From contig CATPBP010000007.1 of NCBI GenBank assembly GCA_955652675.1, positions 83,354-115,853 of the forward strand: 32,500 nt of DNA, given 5' to 3'. The notes beneath the pieces were generated by a model. It worked only from the letters and a program-made list of their open reading frames with translations, was not told the DNA's origin and did no database searches. This DNA comes from Candidatus Dormiibacterota bacterium. GTDB taxonomy: Bacteria; Chloroflexota; Dormibacteria; Dormibacterales; Dormibacteraceae. A program made the translations under genes and the position numbers. The stretch's first letter is position 1. Every line of letters begins with the position of its first letter. Positions 22,803-29,968 of this stretch are shown piece by piece.

Positions 22803-24583
22803 CCGGTCCAGCCGGGGTCCAGCCGCTCCTGGACGAAAGCCAGGGCCCGACCGTAGGCCCGAACTCGATTCGGGTGGCGCACGATGCCGTGGCCCTCGTC
22901 ATCGAAGATCATCAGCTCTGAGCCGGGAACCGCCTCGTGGATCTGGCGTGCCTCTGCGACCGGTACCCGAACATCGTTGCGGCCGTGGATCACCAGCAGG
23001 TGAGCGGTGATGGCGTCCGAGCGCCGGAGCGGGCTGAACTCGGCCAGGAACGTCCCGTCCGGCCCCTCCGGCTCGCCGTACTCCGAGACTCGCAGCGAAC
23101 GGCGCCAGCCGCTCGTGTTGCGGAGGAAGCTATGCCAGTCGGCGATTCCCACGACGTCTATTCCCACAGCCCACGGCGAGGGGTCCTCGACGAGGACGGC
23201 CAGGGTCATGAAGCCCCCGTAGGAGCCACCCATCGCAATCAGCTGGGTCGCGGTACCGGTGGCCCGGAGCCAGCGCCCCGCCTCACAGCCGTCTCGGACG
23301 GAGTTCCAGCGCAGCTCGCGGTCGTCCAGCGAATCGTAGGCCGCGCCGTAGCCGGTGCTGCCCCTCACATTGGGGGCCAGCACGTCGAAGCCGGCCGCGT
23401 TCCACATGGCGATGATCCCGTTGAAGGTGGCGCGGCTCTGCCCCTCGGGACCCCCGTGGAAGAACACCACTGTCGGCTTCGGAGCGCCGTCGATCCGGTA
23501 ATGGAGCGCCGGCACCTGGAGGCCGTCAAAGGAGCGGTACACGATCTGCTCCGGCGTGACGAGACCCGGCAGCGGATCGCCGCCGGCTCGCGTCCAGCGC
23601 TCTCCCGAGCCGGCGTCGACGATCTCCGCCGGGGAGGTGGCGGACTCCCAGGCGACGAAGAGCCTCTCGCCGTCCAGGCTCCAGGCGGCGTGCTGGGCTG
23701 GATCCGAGGCGTTGTCCGAGTAGACAAGGCCATCCGGGAGCTGCGCCCGCTCCAACTCCTGCCCGCTGGAGAGATCGATGATCCTCAGCGAGTCGTAGGC
23801 GCCCTCGTTGACCACCGCGGCCAGCCGCCGGCCGCCAGGATGCGGCTTGATGGCGACGACATCGTGAGCCTCGTCGATGAGGCGCCGGCTGGCGCGCCGG
23901 GGGTCGTCCGGGTCGACCTCAAGGAGACCCACGAAGTCCCGTTCGAGGTCCGAGAGCACCAGGAGGTGGCCGGCGACCCAGGCCGCGCTCTCGACCAGCC
24001 GCGCCCCGCTGATCAGGGGCTGCAGCTCGCCCTGGGGGGAGAGGAGGAAGGCCTCGCTACGGACAGGACACATGAGCTTCGCCACGACGGCAGCGCCGCC
24101 GTCTTCACGCCAGCCGAGCCAGGTCCAGTAACCACCGACGTCGAGCCATCGCTGAATCTCACCTGTCTCAAGATCGATCGCGCCGAGGACCCAATCGGAG
24201 CGGCCGTCGGGATTGTAGGCAAGCCCGCCTCGGAGGCCGTCTGGGCTGACCTTGACGTCGCGATGGATCGCCCTGCCGTCCCTGGTCAGCCGCCGCAGGT
24301 TTCCGCCCTCGTCGATCAGCCCCAACTGCCAGACCTCGTCGCCACCGCGGTCCTGACGAACCAGGAGGCCGAGAGGCGTTTCGGCGACAGGTAGGGTCCG
24401 ATCCTGGGTGGGCGCCAGGCGGACGGGAAACCGGTCAGGACCGTCGAGCCGATAGACCTGGCTCAATCCGGTCATGTCGGAGGCGAAGTACAGCCCACCT
24501 CCTGAGCTCGGGACGGGGAGGTAGGCGCGCGCCACCGTGAGGAGCTGTTCAGGTCGTAGAGCTGACAGGGGCCGTCTCTCCAT
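22799..24583 (-). CDS. S9-family prolyl oligopeptidase / acylaminoacyl-peptidase-like serine peptidase
   Basis: This 594-residue protein has an N-terminal beta-propeller (about 1-340, repeated W/Y-D blades such as YFASDMTGLSQVYRLDG) and a C-terminal alpha/beta-hydrolase domain. The nucleophile is in GGSYGGFM (Ser near residue 452), the Asp in HGRNDVRVP near 537 and the His in DDEGHGIVR near 565. VVFFHGGPEGQ near 372 forms the oxyanion region. The family cleaves short peptides, often N-acylated or after proline, in the cytoplasm; no signal peptide is visible. The ATG lies 7 nt after TAGCCT, another leaderless-looking start. The last 4 bp overlap the DUF5808 gene. Confidence 0.88.
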   Translation of the reverse strand: MERRPLSALRPEQLLTVARAYLPVPSSGGGLYFASDMTGLSQVYRLDGPDRFPVRLAPTQDRTLPVAETPLGLLVRQDRGGDEVWQLGLIDEGGNLRRLTRDGRAIHRDVKVSPDGLRGGLAYNPDGRSDWVLGAIDLETGEIQRWLDVGGYWTWLGWREDGGAAVVAKLMCPVRSEAFLLSPQGELQPLISGARLVESAAWVAGHLLVLSDLERDFVGLLEVDPDDPRRASRRLIDEAHDVVAIKPHPGGRRLAAVVNEGAYDSLRIIDLSSGQELERAQLPDGLVYSDNASDPAQHAAWSLDGERLFVAWESATSPAEIVDAGSGERWTRAGGDPLPGLVTPEQIVYRSFDGLQVPALHYRIDGAPKPTVVFFHGGPEGQSRATFNGIIAMWNAAGFDVLAPNVRGSTGYGAAYDSLDDRELRWNSVRDGCEAGRWLRATGTATQLIAMGGSYGGFMTLAVLVEDPSPWAVGIDVVGIADWHSFLRNTSGWRRSLRVSEYGEPEGPDGTFLAEFSPLRRSDAITAHLLVIHGRNDVRVPVAEARQIHEAVPGSELMIFDDEGHGIVRHPNRVRAYGRALAFVQERLDPGWTG

Positions 24584-24590
24584 GGTTGGC

Positions 24591-24596
24591 AGGCTA
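24591..24596 (-). promoter_or_regulatory. Candidate -10 box of the S9 peptidase gene
   Basis: TAGCCT (TANNNT form) is followed by 7 nt and the ATG at 24583 on the minus strand. It is a weak match, supported mainly by the same spacing at other genes here. Confidence 0.3.
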
Positions 24597-24638
24597 CTTA
24601 TCCCAGGCTGGGGAAGGGCTGTGGAAAACTTCGACGAG

Positions 24639-24668
24639 CTGCAGGCGCCCGCCGCGGGGCGCCTGCAG
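24639..24668. promoter_or_regulatory. Perfect 12-bp stem-loop upstream of tRNA-Gln
   Basis: CTGCAGGCGCCC and GGGCGCCTGCAG are exact inverted repeats around a 6-nt loop. No T tract follows on either strand. The stem covers the -35 position of the candidate tRNA promoter (TAGAAT at 24677-24682), so it may be an operator or a DNA cruciform rather than a terminator. Confidence 0.45.
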
Positions 24669-24676
24669 TCGACGGC

Positions 24677-24682
24677 TAGAAT
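24677..24682 (+). promoter_or_regulatory. Candidate -10 box of tRNA-Gln
   Basis: TAGAAT lies 21 nt upstream of the mature 5' end of the tRNA. The -35 region coincides with the perfect stem-loop and does not look canonical. Confidence 0.45.
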
Positions 24683-24703
24683 ATGTGATCGCTTGCCGGC
24701 TGC

Positions 24704-24779
24704 TGGGCGGTGGCCAAGTTGGTAAGGCGCCTGACTCTGGATCAGGAGATCGAGGGTTCAAATCCTTCCCGCCCAGCCA
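24704..24779 (+). tRNA. tRNA-Gln (anticodon CTG)
   Basis: A full cloverleaf can be folded by eye: acceptor TGGGCGG / CCGCCCA with discriminator G, D-arm GCC...GGC, anticodon stem CCTGA / TCAGG with loop CTCTGGA (anticodon CTG at 24737-24739), and T-arm GAGGG-TTCAAAT-CCTTC. The CCA end is encoded at 24777-24779. An integrase gene follows 135 bp downstream, so the 3' end of this tRNA is the probable attachment site of the island to its right. Confidence 0.93.
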
Positions 24780-24791
24780 ACCACCTTTCGT

Positions 24792-24809
24792 CGAACTCAG
24801 GTGAGTTCG
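24792..24809. repeat. Perfect inverted repeat in the attachment region
   Basis: CGAACTCA-GG-TGAGTTCG, 8-bp arms, lies 13 nt after the tRNA-Gln CCA end. Its half-site shares GAGT/ACTC with two further palindromes before the integrase gene, so it may be an integrase arm site or an operator. Confidence 0.45.
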
Positions 24810-24861
24810 CGTCAACCTCCTGCTCAGGCGGTACTGTCTGATCGTCAATCGCTTCGAGTCA

Positions 24862-24906
24862 GGCGAGTGATCAACTCGCCATTTTGAGAATAGCGAGTAA
24901 ACTCAC
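24862..24906. promoter_or_regulatory. Two palindromes overlapping the integrase promoter region
   Basis: GGCGAGT-GATCA-ACTCGCC (24862-24880) and GCGAGT-AA-ACTCAC (24893-24906, one mismatched pair) share the half-site GCGAGT. The second contains TAAACT (24898-24903), a plausible -10 box 11 nt before the integrase GTG. This arrangement suggests autoregulation or arm-type binding sites. Confidence 0.45.
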
Positions 24907-24914
24907 TCCTCGGC

Positions 24915-25841
24915 GTGAGCAAAGTGTCGGTAGTCGAGTCCGCCCCCGACACGCCCCTTCGCGGGCTGGCGAGCGACTGGCTGGCGTCAGCCCGGGCGGG
25001 GGGCAAGAGCCCGAGGACGCTTGAGGCATATCGCTGGCCCCTCTACAAGGTGCTGATCCCGGCGTGCGAGGGCGCGGGCCTCGACCATCCGTCCAAGATC
25101 GACCAGCGCTTCCTCGACAGGCTCAACGCGTCCTTGCTGGACTCGCGACGGTCGCCGGCGTCGGTACGCTCCTATCTCCGCCAGATAAACGTCTTCCTTC
25201 GCTGGTGCGAGCGGGAGGGCGAGGGATCGCGAGCGACGGCTCAGCTCCCGAAGGTACCCAAGAAGCTTTTGGCAGTCCTGAGCCGCGACGAGATCAAGAC
25301 CCTGGAGGACGCGGCGGTCACTGAGCGCGACAAACTGGTCATCCGGACGCTGGCCGACACCGGGCTGCGGCTGGGGGAACTGCTGGGCCTGCGGGTCGGC
25401 GACATCGAGCAGGACGGCGCCGGCTGGACGCTCCGGGTGATGGGGAAGGGGAGCAGAGAGCGCCGGGTCAACATCGCCCCCGCCTTGGGTCGCCGCCTGA
25501 AGCGGTACGCCGACCGCGGACGGCCGCGGGGCGTGAACACCGACCGGCTCTTTTTGACCACTAGGCGCAGCCCGCGCACCGGCGTCTTCGGACCGCTGAA
25601 CAAGCGGACGACCGAGATCATGATGAAGGTCGTGGCCGACCGTGCCGGCGTCGATCCCAAGCGGGTCTGGCCCCATGTGCTCAGGCACAGTTACTGCACG
25701 CACCTGCTCCAGCGGAACGTCTCGCCTGCCAAGGTCATGCAGCTGCTCGGACACAGCTCGATGGAGATGGTCATGACCGTATACAACCAGTTGCGGCCGG
25801 CCGATTCGATGGACGACGTGCTGCGAGCGCTGTCCGACTGA
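24915..25841 (+). CDS. Tyrosine recombinase / integrase of the island
   Basis: This 308-residue protein has an N-terminal SAM-like core-binding domain (about 16-105) and a C-terminal catalytic domain with all active-site residues: Arg152 (TGLRLGEL), Lys178 (GKGSRERR), His254 and Arg257 (HVLRHSYCTHLL), His280 (LLGHSS) and nucleophile Tyr290 (TVYNQL). It looks like an XerC/D-sized phage or island integrase without an arm-binding extension of obvious size. The position just after tRNA-Gln and ahead of plasmid-type genes makes it the likely integrase of this element. It uses a GTG start. Confidence 0.92.
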   Translation: MSKVSVVESAPDTPLRGLASDWLASARAGGKSPRTLEAYRWPLYKVLIPACEGAGLDHPSKIDQRFLDRLNASLLDSRRSPASVRSYLRQINVFLRWCEREGEGSRATAQLPKVPKKLLAVLSRDEIKTLEDAAVTERDKLVIRTLADTGLRLGELLGLRVGDIEQDGAGWTLRVMGKGSRERRVNIAPALGRRLKRYADRGRPRGVNTDRLFLTTRRSPRTGVFGPLNKRTTEIMMKVVADRAGVDPKRVWPHVLRHSYCTHLLQRNVSPAKVMQLLGHSSMEMVMTVYNQLRPADSMDDVLRALSD

Positions 25842-26261
25842 CCTAAGGACATCTCCAGGCATTCCACAGGTAGCAATGGCTTACAGACCCTTGCACGTCG
25901 TTGTCCGCGAGCGCAGGGATCGTCGGAGCTCCGAAAGCGGTCGACAGCGCTACCTGGGCCACTAATCGATGCTGCCGCAGCGTCAATAGGCGACTACTGG
26001 CTCGTCAACCGCCCCTTTGTTCGTGCTCTGCTTGGTTCCGCCTCCGACTGCAATCCGCGTCGGAGAGGACTTACAGCATCCTAGGGAGCAGGCTACGGTG
26101 CACCGTAGCAACGGGAGAACCAACTCCACACACGAGTCTTTCCGCTGACCGCCAGAGTGCGTAGCAACCTGCTTCCTCCACAAACCGTTGATCCCAGCGA
26201 ATACTGCCGAGGGGTATCGTCACGCGCGGTACTTGTAGTAACATCTGTAGCGGATTCGGAC
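25842..26261. other. Non-coding stretch after the integrase
   Basis: In 420 bp I find no convincing gene on either strand. It contains a perfect 18-bp palindrome (26092-26109) and a 7-bp stem CTCCGAC/GTCGGAG around 26042-26065. Base composition is visibly less GC-rich than the flanking chromosome, and so is the decayed gene that follows. Confidence 0.4.
26092..26109. promoter_or_regulatory. Perfect 18-bp palindrome
   Basis: GCTACGGTGCACCGTAGC is perfectly self-complementary with no spacer, the form expected of a dimeric repressor operator. It lies 250 bp after the integrase and 150 bp before the decayed membrane gene. The binding protein is unknown. Confidence 0.45.
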
Positions 26262-26941
26262 GTGCCGAAGCCTGCTGATCTCTATGTAAGCGTGACGACC
26301 CTCTTTGCGGTCGTGCTCCCCGGAGCAATACTCGCCTATTTCGCTCAGTCACTGGCTCAACCATACTTCGACAACCACACCTTCCCAGCCCTTCACTGAG
26401 ATGTGCAATACTGACTCGCCTTTGCAGTGGCCTCATATTTGTGCGGGCAGGCCGTGTACGTGCTCGGTGCTCTAGTAATGGAGCCGATATATCTTGTGAT
26501 CATGGAGATATCGTCGCGCGCGCAACTGTTTAAAGTCTTTCCCATTGAGGAGTTGTTTGAGGAGGTCCGAGCGCGGCTGCAAGAGTATCCCGGGTTCACG
26601 GGAGGCCAACGCTCCACTTGGGCGCGAACCGTGCTCCGGCTCTACTTTCCCAACGCTGCAGTGGAGTCAGACCGTCTCGAGGCCGATGCAAAGTTCTTTC
26701 GCAGCTTTAGTGTGGTCGCTCTTCTCGTTGCCATCAAATTCTTTCTTCCGCCAACAGCCATAGCACCTGCCATAGGATCAATAATTCTGGCGCTTGTCTC
26801 AGTGGTGTTGTACGCTTCCCGCCGGCTGGCTGTCTCAAGGCTGACTACCGTGCCTTCGTTATTCTTTCGCATCACAATCGCTCGATGGAAGTGCAGCAAG
26901 CGCAGCAAACACAGCAGCAAGACATCGGCCCAGAACCCTAG
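26262..26941 (+). pseudogene. Decayed membrane protein gene (two in-frame stops and a frameshift)
   Basis: From GTG 26262 the frame reads MPKPADLYVSVTTLFAVVLPGAILAYF, a hydrophobic start. It meets TGA at 26397 and again at 26412, then continues in the same frame as LAFAVASYLCGQAVYVLGALVMEPIY with good protein character and a second hydrophobic pair near 26715-26815. Near 26842 the frame must shift by one base to continue ADYRAFVILSHHNRSMEVQQAQQ and end at TAG 26939. Restoring two codons and one base gives one membrane protein of about 225 residues of unknown function. Lower GC than its neighbours suggests foreign origin. A shorter product from GTG 26427 remains possible. Confidence 0.5.
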
Positions 26942-27128
26942 GCCGAGACGCACGCAATTCATAATTTCCCACCGCCGCCATACCGCGCGAGCTCGAGCGC
27001 GTCCGCTCTTTACAGGGGTCGAGCTAAGAGAGCTCGCCGCCTCGTCATAGCAGACTTGTTCCTGCTATAAGGTGCGACGGATCGTTGGGGTCGCAATGGT
27101 GACCTACCACGTCGGGGACGGGCGCGGG

Positions 27129-29204
27129 TCATTCGCGGGCGTCCGTTACCGCAGAACCCGCAAAACCCGCAGAACCGCTCCCCTCGCCAAGGTTTTGCGA
27201 GTTTTGCGGGTTTCGCGCATACGGATTGACGCGGAACCGCTGGCTCGGCCGTCCGCCGGTGGGACTGTGAGCAGACGGCACCGGAGCCAGATACTCGTGG
27301 GCCACGAGCAGGGCGAGAGCCGGGTCCAGGTCGGTGACCTTCGGAACGCGCGCGCTGCGCAACTGGTCGAACGCGGCCCGGCGGCTGAACTCGGTTAGAC
27401 CGCGATCGTGAATCCAGCGGAGGACGCGGCCGGCCTGCTCGACGACTGGGTCCGCCCCCACGAGTGCGAAGACCGCTCGAGCGTGGGCGATCGCGTAGTC
27501 GCCAATGCTGATCGCTGCCTCGACCGCGTCAGTTGGCACCTCATCGCCCCACTCTCCACGAACGTTCCTACCCAGATGGACCAGGGCTGCGACCCGGGCG
27601 ATGGCGCCCGTCAGCTTGCCAGCCCAGTCTGCCATCGACCGCAGGTCCCGTTCCTCAGCTAGGCGGGGTTCGAGGCGGGCGGCGTAGTCATTCAGCATCC
27701 GATGACTGGCTGGGGCGAAGCGGATCAGCACGCCCGCGGCGGCAGCCTCGATGCTGCGGGCCAGGATGCAGAGGTTGGCCGCGTAATCATCCGCGAGGTT
27801 ACGGGGCACCGGATCGGGGTCCGCCCGGCGGCTTCCCATCCGGCTCACAGGCAGCGCATAGAGGAACCGTGCGAGGATTCCCAGGGCTCGGAGCTCCGGC
27901 ACATCTGCCATCGCCCGCAGCACGTCAGGCTGAACGGCTAGCCCGATGGTGAGCGCTGGTCGCTTCACATACTCCGGCGGTCGGCCCTTCCGGTCGACGC
28001 GGAGGCGGTCACCAGCGTGGCCTTTCAGATAGACGTCCAGGTTGGCGCCCGTTCCGCGCGCCGTCGAATACCGGCCTGCCATCTGGCCGAAGACACCGCC
28101 CTCAGCGCTGAGCACCGCCAAACGGCCGTCTTGCTCTGCCAGCAGAGAGGCTAGCGCCTCCGGAGTGGCATCGTCCGCGAGGAGACGGTAGGCGGCGGGC
28201 ACGATCACGGCTTCGGCTTCTGCGGCCAGCTGCGTGGCGCGCTCGATAGCCATCTCTCGAGCGCTGGACGTCTTCGCCTTGGCCGCCTCGGCCTGCGCCG
28301 ATTCGACGGCGCGCTCCAACGCACGGCGCCGGGTGGCCGCCGCAGTGACGATTGGAGCCAATGCTCGGGAGCGGTCCTCTTCGAAATCCGAGAGGGGCGC
28401 AGTGGCGGCCTCGAACACGGCCGATTTGCGCTCTCCGGGTGGCAGCGCGACCAGCACGTAGAGGTTCAACGGTTCCTCCCACCCATGCCGCACCTCTACC
28501 CGGACGCGGCCTCCGGCACACGTGGCCAGACCTGCGAGCACGATCATCCCAGCCAGATCCGGTGGCGTTTGTGTCGCCTCGGCCAGTGCCGCTGCGTAGG
28601 CGGCGCACCAGCCGGGTAGAGCCTCGAGTGGGAACGCGGGCAGCGCAGCCGCGTCCAGCAGCGGCAGCGGCGCATTCCATAGGGCCTCTCGGGTGGCCGC
28701 AGCTCGCAGGATGTCGGCGCGATCGGACAGCGCCACCACGTCGACGCCGGGATCGTGAGCAGCTGCTGCCAGCTGCCGCGCTTCCTCAGCGATGCGGCGC
28801 TTGGTGGCCAGATCTCGGACCTCTCGGGCGTAGTGCTCAACGTTGGCGGCGGTCGGCACTGACTCCTGGAGCAGCGCCAGGTGTGCGCGTCCGCCGATCC
28901 GCTCCAGCATGCCATTCCGCTCGAGCTCGGCCGCCAACGTGACGTTGTCGATCGGCTGGCTCCGCTGGGCCAGGGCCAGCGCGGCCTGGTAGATCGTCGC
29001 GTTGTTCTCGCGAAAGAAGTCGCCTTCATCCACCAGATCCCGGGCTCGGGCGATGACATGGCGGTCGAGGAGGATGGAGCCAAGCACCGCGACCTCGGCC
29101 TCGAGGTTGTGGGGCGGCACGCCATTGAACGACAGCACATGGAAGGTGGCGGCAGGGTCGCCGGCGGTGCGGAGACTGCCGCCGACCGGGCGCTCACGAG
29201 TCAT
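27129..29204 (-). CDS. DnaB N-terminal domain - DUF3987 fusion, island replication ATPase
   Basis: This is a 691-residue protein. Residues about 29-140 are a DnaB N-terminal domain (PPHNLEAEVAVLGSILLD, RENN, PIDNVTLAAELE, LALLQESVPTAANVE), almost the same blocks as the chromosomal DnaB at 14206. Residues about 190-600 are DUF3987, a primase/helicase-type P-loop ATPase of mobile elements, with Walker A LPPGERKSAVF at 254-264 and the SAEGGVFGQMAGRYS segment near 365. The C-terminus (about 600-665) looks like a winged helix, then a low-complexity tail NPQNSQN...GSAGFAGSA. DUF3987 is more often paired with primase domains. Here the primase-contacting DnaB collar replaces them, which suggests recruitment of the host primase. 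It overlaps the upstream small gene by 11 bp. Confidence 0.8.
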   Translation of the reverse strand: MTRERPVGGSLRTAGDPAATFHVLSFNGVPPHNLEAEVAVLGSILLDRHVIARARDLVDEGDFFRENNATIYQAALALAQRSQPIDNVTLAAELERNGMLERIGGRAHLALLQESVPTAANVEHYAREVRDLATKRRIAEEARQLAAAAHDPGVDVVALSDRADILRAAATREALWNAPLPLLDAAALPAFPLEALPGWCAAYAAALAEATQTPPDLAGMIVLAGLATCAGGRVRVEVRHGWEEPLNLYVLVALPPGERKSAVFEAATAPLSDFEEDRSRALAPIVTAAATRRRALERAVESAQAEAAKAKTSSAREMAIERATQLAAEAEAVIVPAAYRLLADDATPEALASLLAEQDGRLAVLSAEGGVFGQMAGRYSTARGTGANLDVYLKGHAGDRLRVDRKGRPPEYVKRPALTIGLAVQPDVLRAMADVPELRALGILARFLYALPVSRMGSRRADPDPVPRNLADDYAANLCILARSIEAAAAGVLIRFAPASHRMLNDYAARLEPRLAEERDLRSMADWAGKLTGAIARVAALVHLGRNVRGEWGDEVPTDAVEAAISIGDYAIAHARAVFALVGADPVVEQAGRVLRWIHDRGLTEFSRRAAFDQLRSARVPKVTDLDPALALLVAHEYLAPVPSAHSPTGGRPSQRFRVNPYARNPQNSQNLGEGSGSAGFAGSAVTDARE
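27155..27212 (-). repeat. 22-bp coding hairpin at the 3' end of the DUF3987 gene
   Basis: Arms 27155-27176 and 27191-27212 are inverted repeats matching at 20 of 22 positions, around a 14-nt loop. They encode the NPQNSQN and GSAGFAGS parts of the tail. Each arm is itself built of AACCCGCAAA-like direct repeats. It is far stronger than a typical coding-region structure. Confidence 0.7.
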
Positions 29205-29400
29205 GGCCTTCGGTCATCGCGGGCTCGGCCTGCTCGAGGTGGGCAAGACTTCGGGCGCAGCCGGCGCACATGTGGGGCGTACGACGGCCGCCCTCGCGAC
29301 CCGTGCGGGCGAGCACGGGCCGCATGCAGAGGGCCTGGTCCTGGCCTGGAGGCGCGAGGTGCATTCCTCGACCGCAAGCGGTAACGACTTCCCAGCGCAT
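29194..29400 (-). CDS. Small Cys-rich (zinc-ribbon-like) protein
   Basis: This 68-residue protein has Cys9, His14, Cys25, His43, Cys45 and Cys48. The last three form HMCAGC, a plausible metal-binding knuckle. Codon third positions are strongly GC-biased in this frame, which supports it as real. The ATG overlaps the upstream stop by 1 bp (TGATG), and its own end overlaps the DUF3987 gene by 11 bp. I do not recognise the family. Small zinc-binding proteins are common next to replication genes of such elements. Confidence 0.6.
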   Translation of the reverse strand: MRWEVVTACGRGMHLAPPGQDQALCMRPVLARTGREGGRRTPHMCAGCARSLAHLEQAEPAMTEGHDS

Positions 29401-29600
29401 CAGGACGCCCCTTCTGGGGCAGCCGCCGCCAGGTCTCCAATGCCTCCCAGAGGTGCCCGTAGAGACCGCTCTCGACGGCCTCCTGGGCTCGGCGCCCGTG
29501 AGCGCTCTGAGTCCTCGGCGAGCAGCGGCTCGATGTAGAGCTGGAGGAGCTTGCCGTGCTGCTCGAGGTTCAGGACATTGGCGACTACCTGCGGGGCCAT
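29400..29600 (-). CDS. Small island protein, probably frameshifted
   Basis: The start at ATG 29600 is supported by GGGAGG 7 nt upstream. The first 33 residues (VVANVLNLEQHGKLLQLYIEPLLAED) look like a real helical protein. After a CCC run near 29497 the coding character passes to the next frame, which reads QEAVESGLYGHLWEALETWRRLPQKG, while the annotated frame becomes Pro/Arg/Gly-rich (APSPGGRRERS). A one-base insertion, biological or from sequencing, is likely. The gene overlaps both neighbours (16 bp and 1 bp). Unknown family. Confidence 0.45.
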   Translation of the reverse strand: MAPQVVANVLNLEQHGKLLQLYIEPLLAEDSERSRAPSPGGRRERSLRAPLGGIGDLAAAAPEGAS

Positions 29601-29968
29601 GGCCGGTCCTCCCACCCTTGCACCAGGCTCCGGATCTCGATGTCAGACAGCCCCTCGGCCCAGGCCAGGAGGACCAGGCCTTCAGCGCTTACCAGACCCT
29701 GGCGGCGCCGGAGCACGTGGGCGAGCTCGCGCCGCAGGGGTTGGGGCGCTGGGCGATGCCAGCCGCCCCGTCGCGTCAGGCGAATGTCGGCGGCCATCAC
29801 TCGAGCTCCGCCGGCCGGCTTGAGCTGCTCGACCACTTCCGCCAACTCGTCGGCGATCGCAGCGGACGTCATCGCCTGGAAGCGGTGCAGTTCCTCCGGA
29901 CTCGCCTCCCGGATCTCACTCAGGGTGGGCAGGCAGTCCTTGACCGGTCGGGCGGTGAAGCTGGCCAT
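29585..29968 (-). CDS. Hypothetical island protein
   Basis: This 127-residue protein is mostly alpha-helical by composition, with an acidic, Leu-rich middle (AMTSAAIADELAEVVEQLKPAGG) and a basic section (RRELAHVLRRRQGLVSAEGL), ending RPWPRR. No known motif is visible. It is coupled to the upstream gene by TGATG and overlaps the downstream one by 16 bp, so it belongs to the replication-type operon that ends in the DnaB-N/DUF3987 gene. Confidence 0.6.
   Translation of the reverse strand: MASFTARPVKDCLPTLSEIREASPEELHRFQAMTSAAIADELAEVVEQLKPAGGARVMAADIRLTRRGGWHRPAPQPLRRELAHVLRRRQGLVSAEGLVLLAWAEGLSDIEIRSLVQGWEDRPWPRR

Noticed and set aside
22937-24394. A 485-codon open frame opposite the S9 peptidase
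   Set aside because: Antisense shadow of a gene with a complete catalytic triad.
24618-24632. TGTGGAAAA as a DnaA box or origin signal
   Set aside because: It is a single imperfect copy without an AT-rich unwinding region or neighbouring dnaA/dnaN.
26397-26414. Selenocysteine or TGA-to-Trp recoding at two in-frame TGA codons
   Set aside because: The gene also needs a one-base frameshift downstream, uses TGG elsewhere, and no selenocysteine-type stem is apparent; decay explains all three lesions.
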